Below are positions 1-14,872 of a stretch of DNA of 64,000 bases, piece after piece (position 1 is the first letter of the stretch; each line of letters begins with the position of its first letter). The translations under genes were made by a program, and so were the position numbers. Origin of the DNA: Cloeon dipterum (lineage: Eukaryota > Arthropoda > Insecta > Ephemeroptera > Baetidae). Below the pieces are notes generated by a model, which saw nothing but the letters and a program-made list of their open reading frames with translations, did not search any database and was not told the DNA's origin. The DNA lies in contig NC_088790.1 of the NCBI RefSeq assembly GCF_949628265.1, positions 20,526,545 through 20,590,544 of the forward strand. Reading direction: 5' to 3'.

Positions 1-3000
1 TTAAGTTCTCGGAGGAGTGCAATTGTGCGTGCGATTCGCCAGAAGAGTGTGGTATATACTAGGTTCAATCTACGCACTCGCCACGTGGAGTGGTGCCAGC
101 CAGCGTATACGATTCTCAATGGAGGAGGCGAAAAAGCAACACATAAATTAGCGCCTAATTTTAGCAGCCGGCGTTGACCCTGTTTCGGCCAAACAAAAAC
201 AAAATAGTCGCGAATTCTGCCGCCTGTCGGCCGCCCCGACCGACCGCGCGGCTCCCGTTCGCTTTTTGCGATTTTTCTTCTTCAACTCTTTCGAGCAAGG
301 GTGCGGTCGACAGACTTGAGACATTCTTGTCGGGTTTACGTGCGGAAATTGCTCTGTCGAATGGTCGGCCACCGCGCCTTGTTTACCGTGTCAGCTTATT
401 TTCAGGCTTGAGATCAACTTTGAAGAGTGATACGAAACGAGACAGGACTCACAAAAGAACGTTGAAAGATCGAAAACCTAAATCCAAAATCAACTTCTTC
501 TTTCAGTCCAACAGAATATGAACTGACTAACTTTATTAGAGATAATATTTATTTTTTATTATTGGTATCACGATCTGCGCACTGAAGATTAAGTCCGACA
601 ACAACTTCCGCAAAAAAAAACTTTAGATAGAAGTGACCCTTGTTCTTTCTATATGTGATTGCTTTATCCTGCTGACTTTTGCAAAGGGAGCTCGATTCGA
701 CAAACTAGGGGTATTTTGCCAAGGTCAACTGCTCGATGAGGCGCTGCTAATTGGCGCCGATCGCCCCACTGTGTGATCAGAGGAAATAATACAACTCCCG
801 CCGCACACAGCGTGCGTCTGGACAGCGTCCAAATCACAACCGCTGATCGGCGAGATCGACAAGCGCACCAACACTCGCCAAATGGCCCCAAAAGTAAAGT
901 AAACCACCGAGTTTTACGGCACTGGCTTTGACCAGATAGAGAGGGATGTTAGGCCAATCACGATTTCAGCCAAATCGTTATACCAATGCGCACTGACGCC
1001 ATCTTGGCGTTGGGGCAGCAATCAAGATGTTTATAATTTAATTTTGGTAGATGCTAATGAAGGCAGTCAGATGGAATTGAACGAGGAAGCTGCATTTGAC
1101 TTCAACTGAGTAATTAATTGTAAGCAAGTAAAATTTTTTAAGGGTTAAATCATCTTCGATTAGGACACAATTTGCGGCAACCTATCGTGCAATTTCAATC
1201 GTTGCCTGCCTGATTTGAGCTTACGAAACTCAACTTGTATTATGAATCCCTGCCTCTGTGTATGGTCAAATAACACACTTAATTCATTCAAAAACGAATT
1301 TTGTGGCTCCGATGTTATGGTCCAAACAACAATCCTCCATTTCCGGTTTCAGTTGTGATGGCGAAGCTTTATTTCCGTTTATTCATTTCAACATAATGTT
1401 ATGAAAACTGTCGACTGCGGTGAGAAAAAAAAAATAAAAGTGAAACGGTACACGTTAACTCCCTTTTGATTTAAAACTTAAACGGCTCCAGTCGCACGTA
1501 CGCAGACAGTGATTTCAGTCATCACTCCTTCCTGGAAGCTTTTAGCTGTTTTGAGGCCGCCACACGAGTTCCTATAGTGCTCGAGGCGGCTCTCAATCAA
1601 ATCAGAATCGCGTGGCGAATCCATTGATATATCGATAAACGACTGAGCATAGACGATTGCTGTTATTAAAAGACTGCTGCCTTCATTGTGCGAGAAGCGA
1701 TGATTACGCAACTTGCAACATCTCTCGCGGCTTCGACGGCGGCAGCAGCAGCAGCTCCCTATAAACGAGCGTTAATGTGCTCCGCCGCACGTATGCCCAC
1801 TACTCATTCAATTAATAAGCCTCGTCCATGAGCGGAATAATGCACTTGCACTACTTTGTGCTTGCTGCACTCGTTTCAAATGGCAAAAAAATTAGCCGCG
1901 TTGTTGCCCTTCATCCTTTCATAGCTGCTGAGAAAAATTCTGGAAAGTGCTAATATAGACGAATTCCTCAAACACGCAGGGTTGTTCCTGAATGGTTGTG
2001 CGAAACTTGCAATTTTTTATTTGCGCACTAGTCAAGTTTTGCACCTGTTGGCACTATTGGGAAAAGCGCTGGAGGAGTAGAAAAGGATGTGGTGTATACT
2101 TTCGTAACTGCGCAAATTTTATAAGGTGATAATGGTCGTAACGGTGTCATTAAAGGGTGCCAGAAGACACCCTGCTCATTCAGTCTTGAAATGCAGAGAA
2201 ACTATTTAGGTGCCTTGAACTCATGGAGACTATTTTTGCGACCGAGCTGAAAATACTCGTTAGGTCGTGCATGTCCCGAGCCACCTCACAAATGAACTTG
2301 TACCAACCTATAGAACTGTGCAGCTGATTTCACATGTTTGGCAGAAGGACGCATTTCAAACGTTAGAGTCCAGCCATAATGCAAAGTCTACTGAAATTAG
2401 GGTCGACTCTCACCTTAGATATGCAATCAATCAGACATTCCTAAGAATAGCATCTTATCGTAATACTAAAGAGCCTCTCAAGCCTGCAATATGAGAAATG
2501 AAATAATAATAATAATTATGACAAAGTCTGTTAAGTGAAACCGAGTAAGAAATTTTCAGCTAATTGACTTCAAGTTATCCTGTGCTGCAGCAGGCACGGG
2601 TCAATGACCCACAATTATGTACATATGCGAAGAAAGTTGCTCCCTTGGTCAAAGGTTACCCGGCCGGAATCAATTAATCAAGCTGAAGAGGCTGGTGCTC
2701 GCACTGTGTAGGGGCATTAATTAATTCCTAGCGCTCGCTTTAACTTGTTTCTCCAAAATTTTATGCAACCTTTGCATTTCGACAAGTTAATTGCATAATT
2801 TTGTAAACGGTAGCTCAACTCCAGCTCACCGTAGGACGTCAGAGTAGCCGAAACACTTTGATCAATTTTCCATGACCTGAGCACGCTATTAATTACAAGC
2901 AGAAACCGTGTCTGTCGTCTAACCGGCCGACAGCATAAATAGTTAACCGTCTCATCTGACGGGCCTCACGATCAGGTGGCTCTGTTCTCATCCTTGGCGT

Positions 3001-4003
3001 GGCCGGGGCTCACGTCAGAAATGATATTGTTAAGAGGCGGCGTGCTGGAGAGGAGAAATGAGCAATGGAGAAAAAAGTATCGCTCCGGCCGGGCATGTCT
3101 GCGAGTGCGTTTAAGAAAATGCGCGAAAAGAGGTGTAATTACAGCTGAGAGCTTAATAAATAACGAGGCACCAGTCAGACAGGTCATTGACTGGCTCACT
3201 GCGCTAAATAATGATAGCGACCGATACACACTCAGCCAGTCAGCCGACCGACCGGCCAAGTGAGCCTGTCATTTCCCGTGCGAGTGAGCCAACCAAAGAG
3301 CACTTTCCAATAATTTGAGCCGCTGTAGCTGCGAGGGATGTGAAAAATTGTGTGAAATTCATTCCTGCTGCTCTTTAAGCTGGCCCAACCTCACGCGGCC
3401 ACTATCTAAAACGATTGCCCTTTGAAATGTCAAGTAACTTTTTATCTGTTCCATTGTCTTGGTCAGATCCAAGTTCAGTAAAGTCAAAAAGTGCTGCATA
3501 TACATATACCAATCAATTCTGACGAGACTTTATATTCCTATTTTATACTCAGCGGGCTAGCATAATATATTTGAAAGCCCAAATAGATGTAATTTAAACA
3601 TTGAAGGGCCTTGTTCACGTGTTGTTCTCACTCAATTAAAAAAAAAATTGTAAATTTAGTAGCGGATGAGATTAAAAACAGGATCGAATCAATTTTAATT
3701 TAATTTTTATTTACTCAACTTCAGTAATTTTTACTTTTATTATTTTGCTGCAAATTTCCAAAACGCGAGTTATGAGTAGCAACGACCATTTTACCATTCA
3801 CATTTTCCCGTTTACACTTTGCACAAATTATCGCCTTTATGCTGTGAAAATTCGACTCGCTGCGTCAAGCACTGTTTTTCACAGCCCTGACCGGCACTGG
3901 ATGCACTCACTCAGTAAGCGCGCGCGTTTTTCAATAAATTATATTACACGGCGGCAGCAAGCAGATCCAGCCGCGGCATACTCGATCACTCATGCATGTA
4001 AAC

Positions 4004-4011
4004 TATAAAAG
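4004..4011 (+). promoter_or_regulatory. Candidate TATA box
   Basis: TATAAAAG matches the TATA consensus and sits in a GC-richer patch (3.95-4.26 kb) of an otherwise AT-rich area. An ORF starting at the ATG at 4,078 continues to a stop at 4,264, but it resembles no family I know, so no transcript can be claimed. Confidence 0.3.
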
Positions 4012-4161
4012 CCGCTTGCTTGCATATTGATAATAATTTCCGAGCAGCAGCCCTCTCGGCCGGGCATAAATCAGGGTATGCAGCTCGCGCGTCACGCCTC
4101 ATTAATCGGCCAATTAAAATGCATTATTCGTCGCCGTGGGCTGGGCACTGCAAGCGACACT

Positions 4162-4175
4162 ATGCATAAATGCAT
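4162..4175. promoter_or_regulatory. POU-dimer-like dyad (ATGCAT-AA-ATGCAT)
   Basis: Two ATGCAT half-sites are separated by AA, which is the layout of the MORE element with a 2-bp spacer bound by POU-domain dimers in animals. Further ATGCAT copies lie at about 3,992 and 4,115. The binding role is inferred from the motif alone. Confidence 0.3.
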
Positions 4176-5204
4176 GCGCGAGTGCGGCATATGGCCAAAT
4201 TTGTCGACTGCACTCCGCGGAGAAGACCGGAGAACGGCTGATTGTTGCCGTCCAAAGGGTCCTTGAAAAAAATCCGCCCCTTCGCTAAAGCTGTAGATGA
4301 CGAGAGTACTTCAAGTGATGACTTTTAAAAAACGCACCAAAAATCCATCCGCGTTTTCTCTGTGATTCAGCTGGCAAGCTTTCCATTTGGCAAGTTAGTT
4401 ATAAAAAAAGAGGAGTGAAGCGTTAAACAAAGAAGCTGCTGAGTTCTGAAATCCTTTGCCTGCTTTTAAAGTCTATTTCTGCGCAGGTAGCGCAGAAAAT
4501 TTACGATAAAATCTGCTTCATTCCAAACTTCTCTTTTTGACAAAAGAAGTGAGTTTCTCACATGCTCCTGGATGGATTTCAACGAGAGAGGGAAAATAAA
4601 TTTTGATCAGCTCTGAAAGCATGATTAAGTGATTGGCATCAACTAATCTGACGTTGATTATTTTAAAATGTTATTCAACATGAAACGAAAATAAATGTTT
4701 TATTTAAAACCATATTTTTTCACGTCAGGCGAGTTTCTGGAAAGTTATATTTTACACTGCGCGTATTTAAACACATGCTACGAACTTAATTATTTTCCAA
4801 GCAGAGTTGATATCATTCTTCGACAGCTCTAATTACGAGCGATAACTGTGGCAGAAAAAGTTGTTCAATTTTTGGAATAAATTATTCCTCCTGCTGGAAA
4901 TTCTTATCATTTTGGAGAACACCGACTGCAGGAGTGGTTATCGCGAAAATTCCGAAAATAGTTTCGCTTCCTATAGTTAACAATGCAATTAACAGCACAC
5001 AAATTTTTAGCAATTTGCAATCTCTGCCGGGTGTTGCCCGGCGAAATCCTCCAAATTCGCTGAGAGACAAAGAGTCAGTGTTCCAATTTTCATGCGCCGG
5101 AAGTGTGCGTGTCCGTGACAATCATTTTGCATGGCATAGCACGGACGGGAAGAGAGGCGGATTCGGCCGATGGGCGCACTTATTCCATGAGTAGAGATTG
5201 TGTA

Positions 5205-5219
5205 TGTGTGTGTGTGTGT
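5205..5219. repeat. TG dinucleotide microsatellite
   Basis: Short TG run following a TGTATG start. Another TG/CA-rich segment lies at about 5,440-5,480. Confidence 0.8.
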
Positions 5220-8200
5220 ACTGTCATAAATATTTAAAGAGGACGCGATAAAATCGCCGCCGCTTTCGCGATAACGAACGGCAATAATCGAGCAAACGTG
5301 TCAGGTGGTGCTCGCGTATTTCTTTTTTTTTTAGCTCCACACAATACCACTAGGGGCAAATGCATTATTTTCAGCGCAGTGTTTGCGCGAGCGGCGGGCA
5401 CAAAGCGACCGGCAAGAAAAGTCCGTGCGCAAACAGTGCGTGTGTGCCGCATTGTATGTGTGTGCAAGCGGTACACACACAATGGAAAATCGTTCGCTCG
5501 CTTGGCGCAGCCTAAATTTCAAACTGCGGTGAGGCCAACGGCTTTATTTTAAAAGCCCGGTCATCTCGCAAACTGCACTGAGAGTGTAAACAGGAGGGTG
5601 ACAAAGTTTAAATATCTTTTCCTTTTAAGGTTTTTTAAACCAGTTAAATAGTCTCTTTTTAAATTGATTCTTGACGCAAAAATGGCATTTTTGACTAAGG
5701 TTTGGTTTTTTGATGGGGATTAATTTTTAACTTTGAGCAACTTTAAGACTGTTTGAACCGGTTTTACGACTTTAAATTGTTTTGAAGTTTCACAACCCTA
5801 CAGGAACTCACTGCAACAACTTAGCATGTACATTTCCCACCAAAAAAATTGCCGTTAAAGCCATATTTTAGAGAAAAGATTAGCATAAAATCCTGAAAAA
5901 AGGTGTAAATTTTGGATATGAGTGCAGTCTCGTTCACACAGCTGAAGAAATTATGACCCTGCAATAAGATCTTTTCTCGCAACTCCTGATAATTAATATA
6001 TGGGGTTCTGGTAGAGAGGGATAATTGGCGGGCGAGGAAATAAGTTTCATGGCGATCGTATCGTCCAAATTGGCTTTCATTGCCACATTATTTCCAATTG
6101 TTTTACGGCCTAAACGGTCGAACGAGGGTTGATTCGGAGAGCGAGCTGTAAAGATGTCGTAACGCATGGGATGCAATAAATGTATAAATAAATTTTCGTG
6201 CTATTGTATTATTTATCTGCCAGACGATTGCGTGTAAACATAAGCAAATTTCACCCACCGAGCACCGAAAGTACGGCATAATATACAACCAATAGCGTTT
6301 ATGACGACAATTACTCATTGTTGTATTACGGTGTATTGTAAAAGATTTGAGGTGTGCAATTGTTTCTGGTGGGAACCGCACGTGAAAATTTATTGAGCAG
6401 CGTATACCGAATACACGCCTGGGCGGCTTCTTCGCCAAGTGAAATCGAAAAAATTATGATTTACTCAATTGCAACGTTTCCCTTGGTGATTCACTATTTT
6501 GAAGCGGTATGACTTTTATTGCAGTGCAGAATATTAATGACTTGAATAACTTTTTATTATTCCCTCTCCTATCCTCTTATAAGTCACAAGGAATAACGAG
6601 TTATTAAAATGTACTCGAGTATATGTTTACAACAACTCTTTTATTTACTTTCCAATTACCAGCATAGAAACTGGTGAGCCCAGCGATGAAATTTTAAACG
6701 AACATTAATGGCTCAGTTGCCTTAATTGAGACAGAAAATTAAACATTATAATGACACTACTAAATCATTTCATCATTGTATACTGCGATAGTGGTATATA
6801 TCTGGAGTCTGTAATCTATTCATTTAAGGAAAAGTTGAAATTTTTCAATATTCTTGAAGATTTTGAACAGATTAATTTAAAACTTTAGGCTCACTTTTAT
6901 TCAATATTTTTTCTATACTTTTGTAATTTCCATCCTTGATTTTTGCTACTCGCATGAGTTTGAAAACAATTAAACCGGTACCCATGCAGCAAGGTGGAAT
7001 AATTTTGAAGCCCTTCAACGCGATGTTTGCTTTTCCAGCCCTCTTGGTCGGTCGGATCGAAACAAAAACCCACGGCAACCTCCCCGATTTTGTTTGACGC
7101 CCTTCAATTAGAGCGCGGTCAAACGAAGGGGGCAAGAATTTTAATCCTCGGAGTTGATTAATGAAAAACGGCGTGGCCGGTTGCCGAAAAAGCGGGACAT
7201 GAATTATTAAATTCCATTCTCAGGCAGGCACCCCTCGTTCAATCAGCCGAACGCGGTAGCTGCAGGAATATTGTAGTCGAATGCAAATAGCGGGCTCCCT
7301 ATGGTCGCTTTGTTTCGACCTTTCAGCAGCAGCAGGTTGGCAACAGCCGAGCCACAAATTGGTCGCGCCGAACAAAAGAAAGGCCCCGCTGCTTGGTTGG
7401 CTGCTGCATTTATTTCCCCTCGCCTGCATGCCGGCTGGAGTTTCGCGTCGCCCGCCCGCTCATCTACTCGCTGCTTCTGCTCTCTCGGCTAGCGCGAGCG
7501 CGAGTGCTAAAGAGTTGTTGCTAGGCGGAGACCGGCCGAACCATTGTTGGACGCGTCCATTGTTGCTCGCTCTCGGTACCGACCTCAAAAGCGGCTTGCA
7601 ACACTTTGTGCACGCGAGGCACAGGCGTTGCTTGCTGTGCGAAAGAAGCGTTCTGCGCCCGCTAATGGATTCGGATTGGCCTTTGCTACTATGCTGGGCT
7701 CGCTGGGCACGACTATTTTATACGGACGTGAGCGCTGGATTTAAACCGCAGACTCAGAGGCAGCGGGAGTCTGGAAAAACTGCTTTATTCTTCAACGTTC
7801 TTACTGTTGGATCCAAACTTTTTTTATTGATCTATTAATAAAATAATTCAGTTTTCAATAAATCTCTGTATTTGGGTCATGCAGTCTGCCGTTTTAATTT
7901 AAGCTTAGCTGCGTCAGCCACCGGTGGAAGAGTAAAAAAAAATATGAGGGTAAAATTGGTCTAAGAGCTGTTAAGCACTTTTAAACTTCATTTTAACCAT
8001 CCGCTGCCTAGTCAAAATTTAGCTAAGCACCAGCCAGCCGCTACCGCTGAGACCTCATAGTTTTTGTATAGCGGTGGCTGACATTAAAAAATAACATTTT
8101 CTAACTTCATAATACTCTCTTAGTTCACTTCAAATGTACACATTTCTAAAACTAAGATTCTAGGATGACCTAATTTTGTAATTTAATTCTCTATTCTTGC

Positions 8201-11200
8201 ATGACGACGGTTGAATTGACTTCAACTGAAAAACCTGAACTATTGTTTCATATCTGGTTTAAATTTTAAAATCGAGTACAGATGATAATTCTATGAATAC
8301 ACATTCTCGTACCCACAAGGCTGCAGATTAATTTCTAAATAAGACTTCAAGACAGTTTTTCCCTCTCAATTAATTAGACAATGATTTTCCCAATAGCGCC
8401 GAGAACAATCAATATAGGCGTTTATAATTTAATCTCGCTCAAAGACCTTAATGACAACCTTATCAGATCTGACAATGAGAGTGGCTCCATTCCCAACACG
8501 TGCGGTGCTGTAAAGATAATTCTGGTTGAATAACCTGGTTTGATAAAACTGAAATTCGCATCTCAATGGCTTCTATTTTCAGAAAATCTGCTTCACACCA
8601 GTTCCCTTAACAGTAATCCGCTTATCTGGTCCTTTCCCTTCAAAGCTGATTTTCTTGCATCAGACGTTAACAAATCCCGGCGGGCCTGACTTTGTCCTTA
8701 AGTCCTTTGACTTCAACTCTTGAATTTCCTACCTTTCCCCTTGCTTGTATTTTTATCGCAGTGCAGCCGGAAGTTTAATAATTAAGGGTATTTTCCGTTT
8801 CACTTGGGGAGAATTTTCATTCAAAATGCCTTGACATGATAAAGTGGCATTTTTCTGGACAGGAAAAAAGTACATTCGCGGCAAGAAGGTCACATCGCAT
8901 TTTGCTAACGCATTGTAAGACTCACTTTAAACAGTCGCAAGGTCTCTGCCGTCCGTCCTCTAATATGCTGAATGAAAAAATCTTATCAGTTGGCCTTTAT
9001 ATTTTTCTTGATTTACATTGAATTGTTGGTAAAAATAAAAATATTTTGGATTTTTAAAAATTCGCTTTTTTTATTGTGAAACGAGTCGTTAACTTTGTCA
9101 GCAGAAGATCCTGCATCAGAATATTATATTTTTAGGATATCTTTTATTTGCTGTGTAATCTTTTCGTATTAAATATCGATATTGTCCTTGATTTTAAGCA
9201 AGCAGTGATTATAAGGTAAACATGTGCCCGAGTCTTTTCCCCTAATTTAAATTTCAAAACAAACCTCTGATTGCTCTCATTCCTCTCTAATTATTGCAGA
9301 TGTGCAAAACTCATTAGATCAGCTTCTCCGATAGGCGACAATTTTATTTATTTCCGGAAAAAGTACCGACATTTCTGACGAATCTATTACGGAGGGGTGC
9401 GATAAGAACGACCATCGTTACACACAAATAATGCAAACAAGCCAACCGACCCCCATCTGCATTCTTCGCTGGCTTTTCCGGGCAAAAAACAAATTGGCGT
9501 TCGTGCCGGAGCATGAGAGGCGCAGATTTCGCCGGCACGCCACGCATTTAATCAAGCTAAGTGAGCCTGCTGAAGACGACGGTGCATTTGTTAAGAATAA
9601 TGAGCCCCTGGATCGACGCAACCTGCGTGTCCTCGGCACCGATTCAGCTGCCTACCCAAAAATTGTGATTCGCTCCTCGCGTGTTTGCCCGCTAAACCTG
9701 CACCTAATAACCTATCTCCTCGAGCCGAACTAAAATGGCGTTTCATGCTGAAAATCGCCACCAAGAAGGGAAAATAAATTATTGCCACTTGTTGCCTTTG
9801 AAATTCGCATTTCGGATATTGAGGCTATTGATTAAAAACTGTTTTGTCAACCTCTTATGAGCGGGAATACCTACCTCACTAGCTTGAACACTTTTAGCTT
9901 CGTTTTATTTAAAGGTTCATTAGTAAAAATGACGACCAAGAAAGTTTTACGACTGCAAAGTGCCGCTGTTACTTTGATAACAAATCAATTGTGCATGGTA
10001 TACCGTAGATAGTGTGCTTTGTTGGCAAAGAAGACGGATGGTTATTATTTTTATCAAAGTTTTATTTTCACCGGAATAACCACGAGTGCAGGAACGTCGC
10101 TTTGTTTTAGATAATGTTTCACAAGGAAATTTTTCCAGAAGCACAAGGAAAAAGAAATATTTAAGATTTAATTTATACTACTAAAAATGATCAGATAAAA
10201 ATTACTAACATTCATGGTAAAATTAAAACGGCAGCTACTGCATCATCTAAAAATCTGTTGTACAATGAATTAAAAATGTGCATTAGTTGAAGAAGATGAG
10301 CACTCTGAGTAGAGAGTAGATTTTTCCAGCTCGATGATGACACCAGTGTGAGCGAAAAACGCTAAAAGCTGTCGTCATGCACGTATATCCTAGTCGACTG
10401 GTATCCCTTTGAAATTAGCAGAACTCGTCCCTTACGCAACAATTTCCACCTCCCTTCGATGATGAAACAGCTAGCTCTCTTCTCGCTCGGAAAGTTAACA
10501 AGCAAAAAATGAAGTTGTGCAACACTTTGCAGCAGAGAGTGCCGCACCGCGCTCAGGCGGGCTGAGGACAGGCGTGCAGGCAGGCTGGCAGGGTGGGGTG
10601 AGTGCGGGTGGTTGACCTGCCGCGGGGTGGTTCGTTCGTTCATTCGCTCTCTCTCGCCATGATCGATGCTTCCCCGGCAACAAACCGGTCTAAAGTTTGC
10701 TCAAGCTTGTTAAAAAGCGAAGCCAATTAATTTTTTTCTCATCTAATTTTCCGGCACCCTCGCGAAAAAGTTGGACCGGAAAGTGGATTCTTTCCAATTT
10801 TCGCCATTACTCGCGTGCATGCCGAGGTGAAGACACAAAAGGGTGCGCCGTCGCGTGGAAAATTAAAAACTTTGCACTTTCTTTTGAGACAAAGGAACTG
10901 GCGATTTAAGTTTTAATTAAAACCAGAGTTCGTCGAAAATATTGTTTTTTGCTCAGCTCCAGGAAATTTAATGTCAAGCGTGATTGCGTACGATTTTTAC
11001 ATAATTGCAATCTCCTTATCCAGTATTTTCGGACCTCCTTCACCGGCTGAGTTTGCATTTGAATTATTGAGCTGGGGCTGCGCATTCCTCTGTACACGTA
11101 AGCCTCGTCCTGTTTTGAGATTTACTCGACTTTTTGGCAGCTGCAGCGAGAAAAGATAATAAATTCCCAGCTCTCTTCCCCACGCACACACGGGCTGAAG

Positions 11201-14200
11201 CATCCCCGAATAGCGTGGAGCGTGGGTAATCCCAAAAAGAGGCAAAACATGTGTTTTTAATTCCTCGGCAGCGTCCCGGCAAATAAATATGTCAGCCAGC
11301 AGCTCGTCGTCGCTCGCACTCTGACAATCGTTATTTTTATTATTTATTCAGAAGCCAGCCAGCCACTCGCGCACATGCAACTGATTTGGCTTAAATTTCA
11401 AGCGGGGAGCGAATTTCACGGCTTAACATTATTCCTCGCCGTCTACTCCAATTAAATGGGATGAATGTGACTAAATAAAAAGTGCCAGGAATGGGGGGAA
11501 CGTGCAACTTGTCAGCCTTAATGTGCCCGTTTTTCAGCTTTATTGGACTGCCGGAATGCGTGAAATTTAATTTTTATGACAAGAGTGTCCTACATCACAT
11601 TTAACAAAGTTTTTTGGCGTGTACAAATTTGATAGGAACTTAAGCAAGGCCGGAGCTTAAAATAATTTTGAAAAAGAAATTAAAACTCAATAAATAAACA
11701 ACAACAGATCATTTTGAAAAAGTTGAGGCTTTATTGCAGACAGGAATGTTACATAAAAGTGAACTAGGAGATCCCTTCTGCAACTTATTAATTTATGTTT
11801 TAAGTTCGATACCAGGATTAATTTTCAGGGTAGCCACTCTCTTTTCAGGGTCGATGGCATCCATTCTACGGGAAAGCATGTTTGTTGTGCACGCAAGCAG
11901 CAAATTCAGAACGTCAAAAAACCTAGCATGACTGTATCTAATAAACCCATCAAATTTCTACATTTTCCAATAAATATACTAGTCGAGAGGTGTTTTAAGC
12001 CGCTCGCCAGTGAAAGGGCAGAAACGAAAATCGCGTGCCCAGTGACAAACGAGAACAAATGGCAGGCGAGGTCGATTTTCCGAGCCACGTCAATGAACAG
12101 CATTTGCTCGATTTATTTCGAAACAAGTACCCCTGATCACGTCTGCATGCACCCACAGCCGGCTCAATGTGGTAAAACCGCGTGTTTAAGAACACGTATG
12201 ATGAACAGTCTAATTATTTTTAAAAAGTAAAGACTTGCGAAATAAAAATAAAAAAGGCTTTTCAAATAAACTACTCTGCGTGCATGCAATGCACAAAACG
12301 GACTTAAAATTTAATAATTCAATCTTTATTAGAAATCTGAGCCATTTTAGCACAGGTCGGTAGCAAATATGCACGCCTAGCTGGAAAAAAATAATTAATA
12401 TCATAGTGAAACAAAAATCAACGAAATTCTACGATAAGCCAATTAGCGAAATCATTTGCCTAGAAAGAAATATAACGAGGTATTTCGAATATTAACCTTT
12501 CCTGATTATCATGGATTGATAAAAACTTGCAAAATTGTCGTGAATAAAATTGATAAACAGCGAATAAGTGGTAGGTGATAACAGAAATTTCGATCGTTGT
12601 CCTCACACAAAGGCGTTCGTGATTACGAGTTTTTCCAGCCAAAATTGAAAGAGGATGGATAAAAATCTAGACGGCCGAGCGCCTCGTAAATTGGACCGGA
12701 ATTATTCAGTACGTGTGCGTATCATTAAAGCAGTAAACAGCGATCGGTATCGCAGGGCCGGCTTTTGTGCCTGCGCGCACCTGTTCCCGCTCCAACATGC
12801 AACCTACGAAAATATCGTCGCACAATGCAAATGCCACAAAAGACGTGTGTGTGTATGTGCGCGGTGAAATAAATTAACGTGGTCGGGAAAGATCATTAAA
12901 GGGGAAGCCGGCTTTTCGAATTCGAATGAGGCTGAATAATAGCACGTAATTTTGGCGAGAAACAAATCAGTGTGAGAAGGAACGCACACGCGCCGGGTAT
13001 TAGCCGCACGTTTGAGCGGCGAGGGTTGGTTCAGGAAACAGCAGCATGTGTGTGAATGTGTTCCCAAGCACCATTATTATTCCAGTGTGTTTCGGCATTT
13101 TGAAGGATTTGAATGCAAATTAGCCAGCTGGCCGGATATTTTCCGACCGGCTAATTGGAATTTGGATCGTTTGGGAAATATTGAATTGAGTTGGCGACAG
13201 GCACCGTCCAAAAAGCTGGTTAGATTTTTTCTAAATTATTCAAAAGGCGAATGTTCAGCCGGCAAATTTAAATAAAGACAATTTCGTTCTTTTTTACTGA
13301 TACACACATGAATTGAGGAGAAACTGACATATAAACACCGCTCTCTAATTAGTCATACCAGGTGAATTCCTGAATTATTTAGCAACAATCAGAATTTATC
13401 ATGGCTTAACATCTCGAGAAGTATGCATGGCACGCAGGACGAAGCAGACTTTTGGTTAAAAGGGATAAATAAGTAAACATAATTTGTACCAAGAAGTAAT
13501 ATTGATTGAAACTACCTCGAGCCAGGCCGCAGAACCAATTTTCCAGTTCCATTTATGATTACAGTTGCAGCACTCACGCAAACTCAATTCAAGTGTCTTT
13601 CGACCAAATTAATAATCTTGCACGGCAGGTGCCGGTGCCGCCGCCGCCGCAAACTTAAGGAGAAACCGTTGGCAAACAAATAAATCGCGCCGATAAAACA
13701 TAATCCCCTTCAATTCGAGGCAATTGAGCAAATTGGCCCACGCGCAACCATATAAATACAAATTCAGTTCGGGGCCGGAAAATGCGCCTCGCACGCCACG
13801 CTGCGCTCGTCACATAAATTGCAATTTGCACGGGAAATTTACGGACTCGGCGCGCACATTTTTCAAGCCAAAAAGAAAAATAATGGAAACGCGAGGCTCT
13901 GCGTTAACATTTATTCAAAAAAGGGACGTGAAAAATAGACACATCGGCTTTTATCGCGGTCGTCTGATTAATACCATAACCAACCTTGACAATATCGTCA
14001 TGTGTGCAATTAGAGCGGCGTTTGTGAAATTTAAATGTGATTGCCATCCATTTCGATTATGATTTTGATAACGGATGACTCCCTTAAATTGAATTGGCAG
14101 GCGAAATCCAGTTTTGACAATATTTATACGAGCAAATTTGATTTGATTCAGAGTTTTGAGGGGGAATAAATTTAAAATCGCAAAATTCCAGGTTCCCGGC

Positions 14201-14857
14201 GAATACCAACAATATTTTATATACTTTGGAATGTTCAATTCGACATCAAATTGGCATTAATCTTCCTAATAGGTTTTTGTTTTCTCGATATGAAAATTTA
14301 CCGTCATTTTTATGACTGATTCGAAAAACGTGAGGCTGCAAACTCACACAGTTTAACTTGGATAGCTAATAAGATTGAAAATGTTACCATATAATATGGA
14401 TGAGAATTTTAAATGTTCAGATATATTGAAAATTGCAAGCAGACAACTAAATATGACTAATATTAAATGTTTGAAACAAAATATCAAGAATAATTATTTT
14501 CTTTGTTGCAACACAGCATGTAGATTTTATGTTTATTAACACTATATTTTGCCGAGATATATTACAAATAATAACAAAATAACCCCTAACCCAATAACCC
14601 TGAGACACTAGCACAATTTTGAACAAACTTTCTTTCACATCCCCGGGGAATTCAGCAACTTTCAATTTCCATGCGCTTGTTAGAAAGCGAATTCATTACA
14701 CGGAGGGAGCTGGCGAAGGCCTGACATGCGAATGCAAATGAAGTGCAACCTACACCGCTTTTCCACCCCCGAGGCGGGGAACGGGCGGGAAATTCGCGTG
14801 TGTTGGAAAAATAAAAAAGTTCACGGCTGCAAGCATTATCGCGCGCGTGGTAGTGGT

Positions 14858-14872
14858 GGCGGCGGCGGCGGC
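14858..14872. repeat. GGC trinucleotide run
   Basis: Five GGC units inside a GC-rich patch at 14.75-15.05 kb. No reading frame through it looks like a real exon. Confidence 0.7.

Noticed and set aside
7281..7838. 185-codon plus-strand open frame
   Set aside because: Composition follows the local GC-rich island, no domain, no splice context and no conserved motif; kept only as an island, not as a gene.
9431..9733. 100-codon plus-strand open frame
   Set aside because: No recognisable motif, and an overlapping open frame on the other strand is of similar quality.
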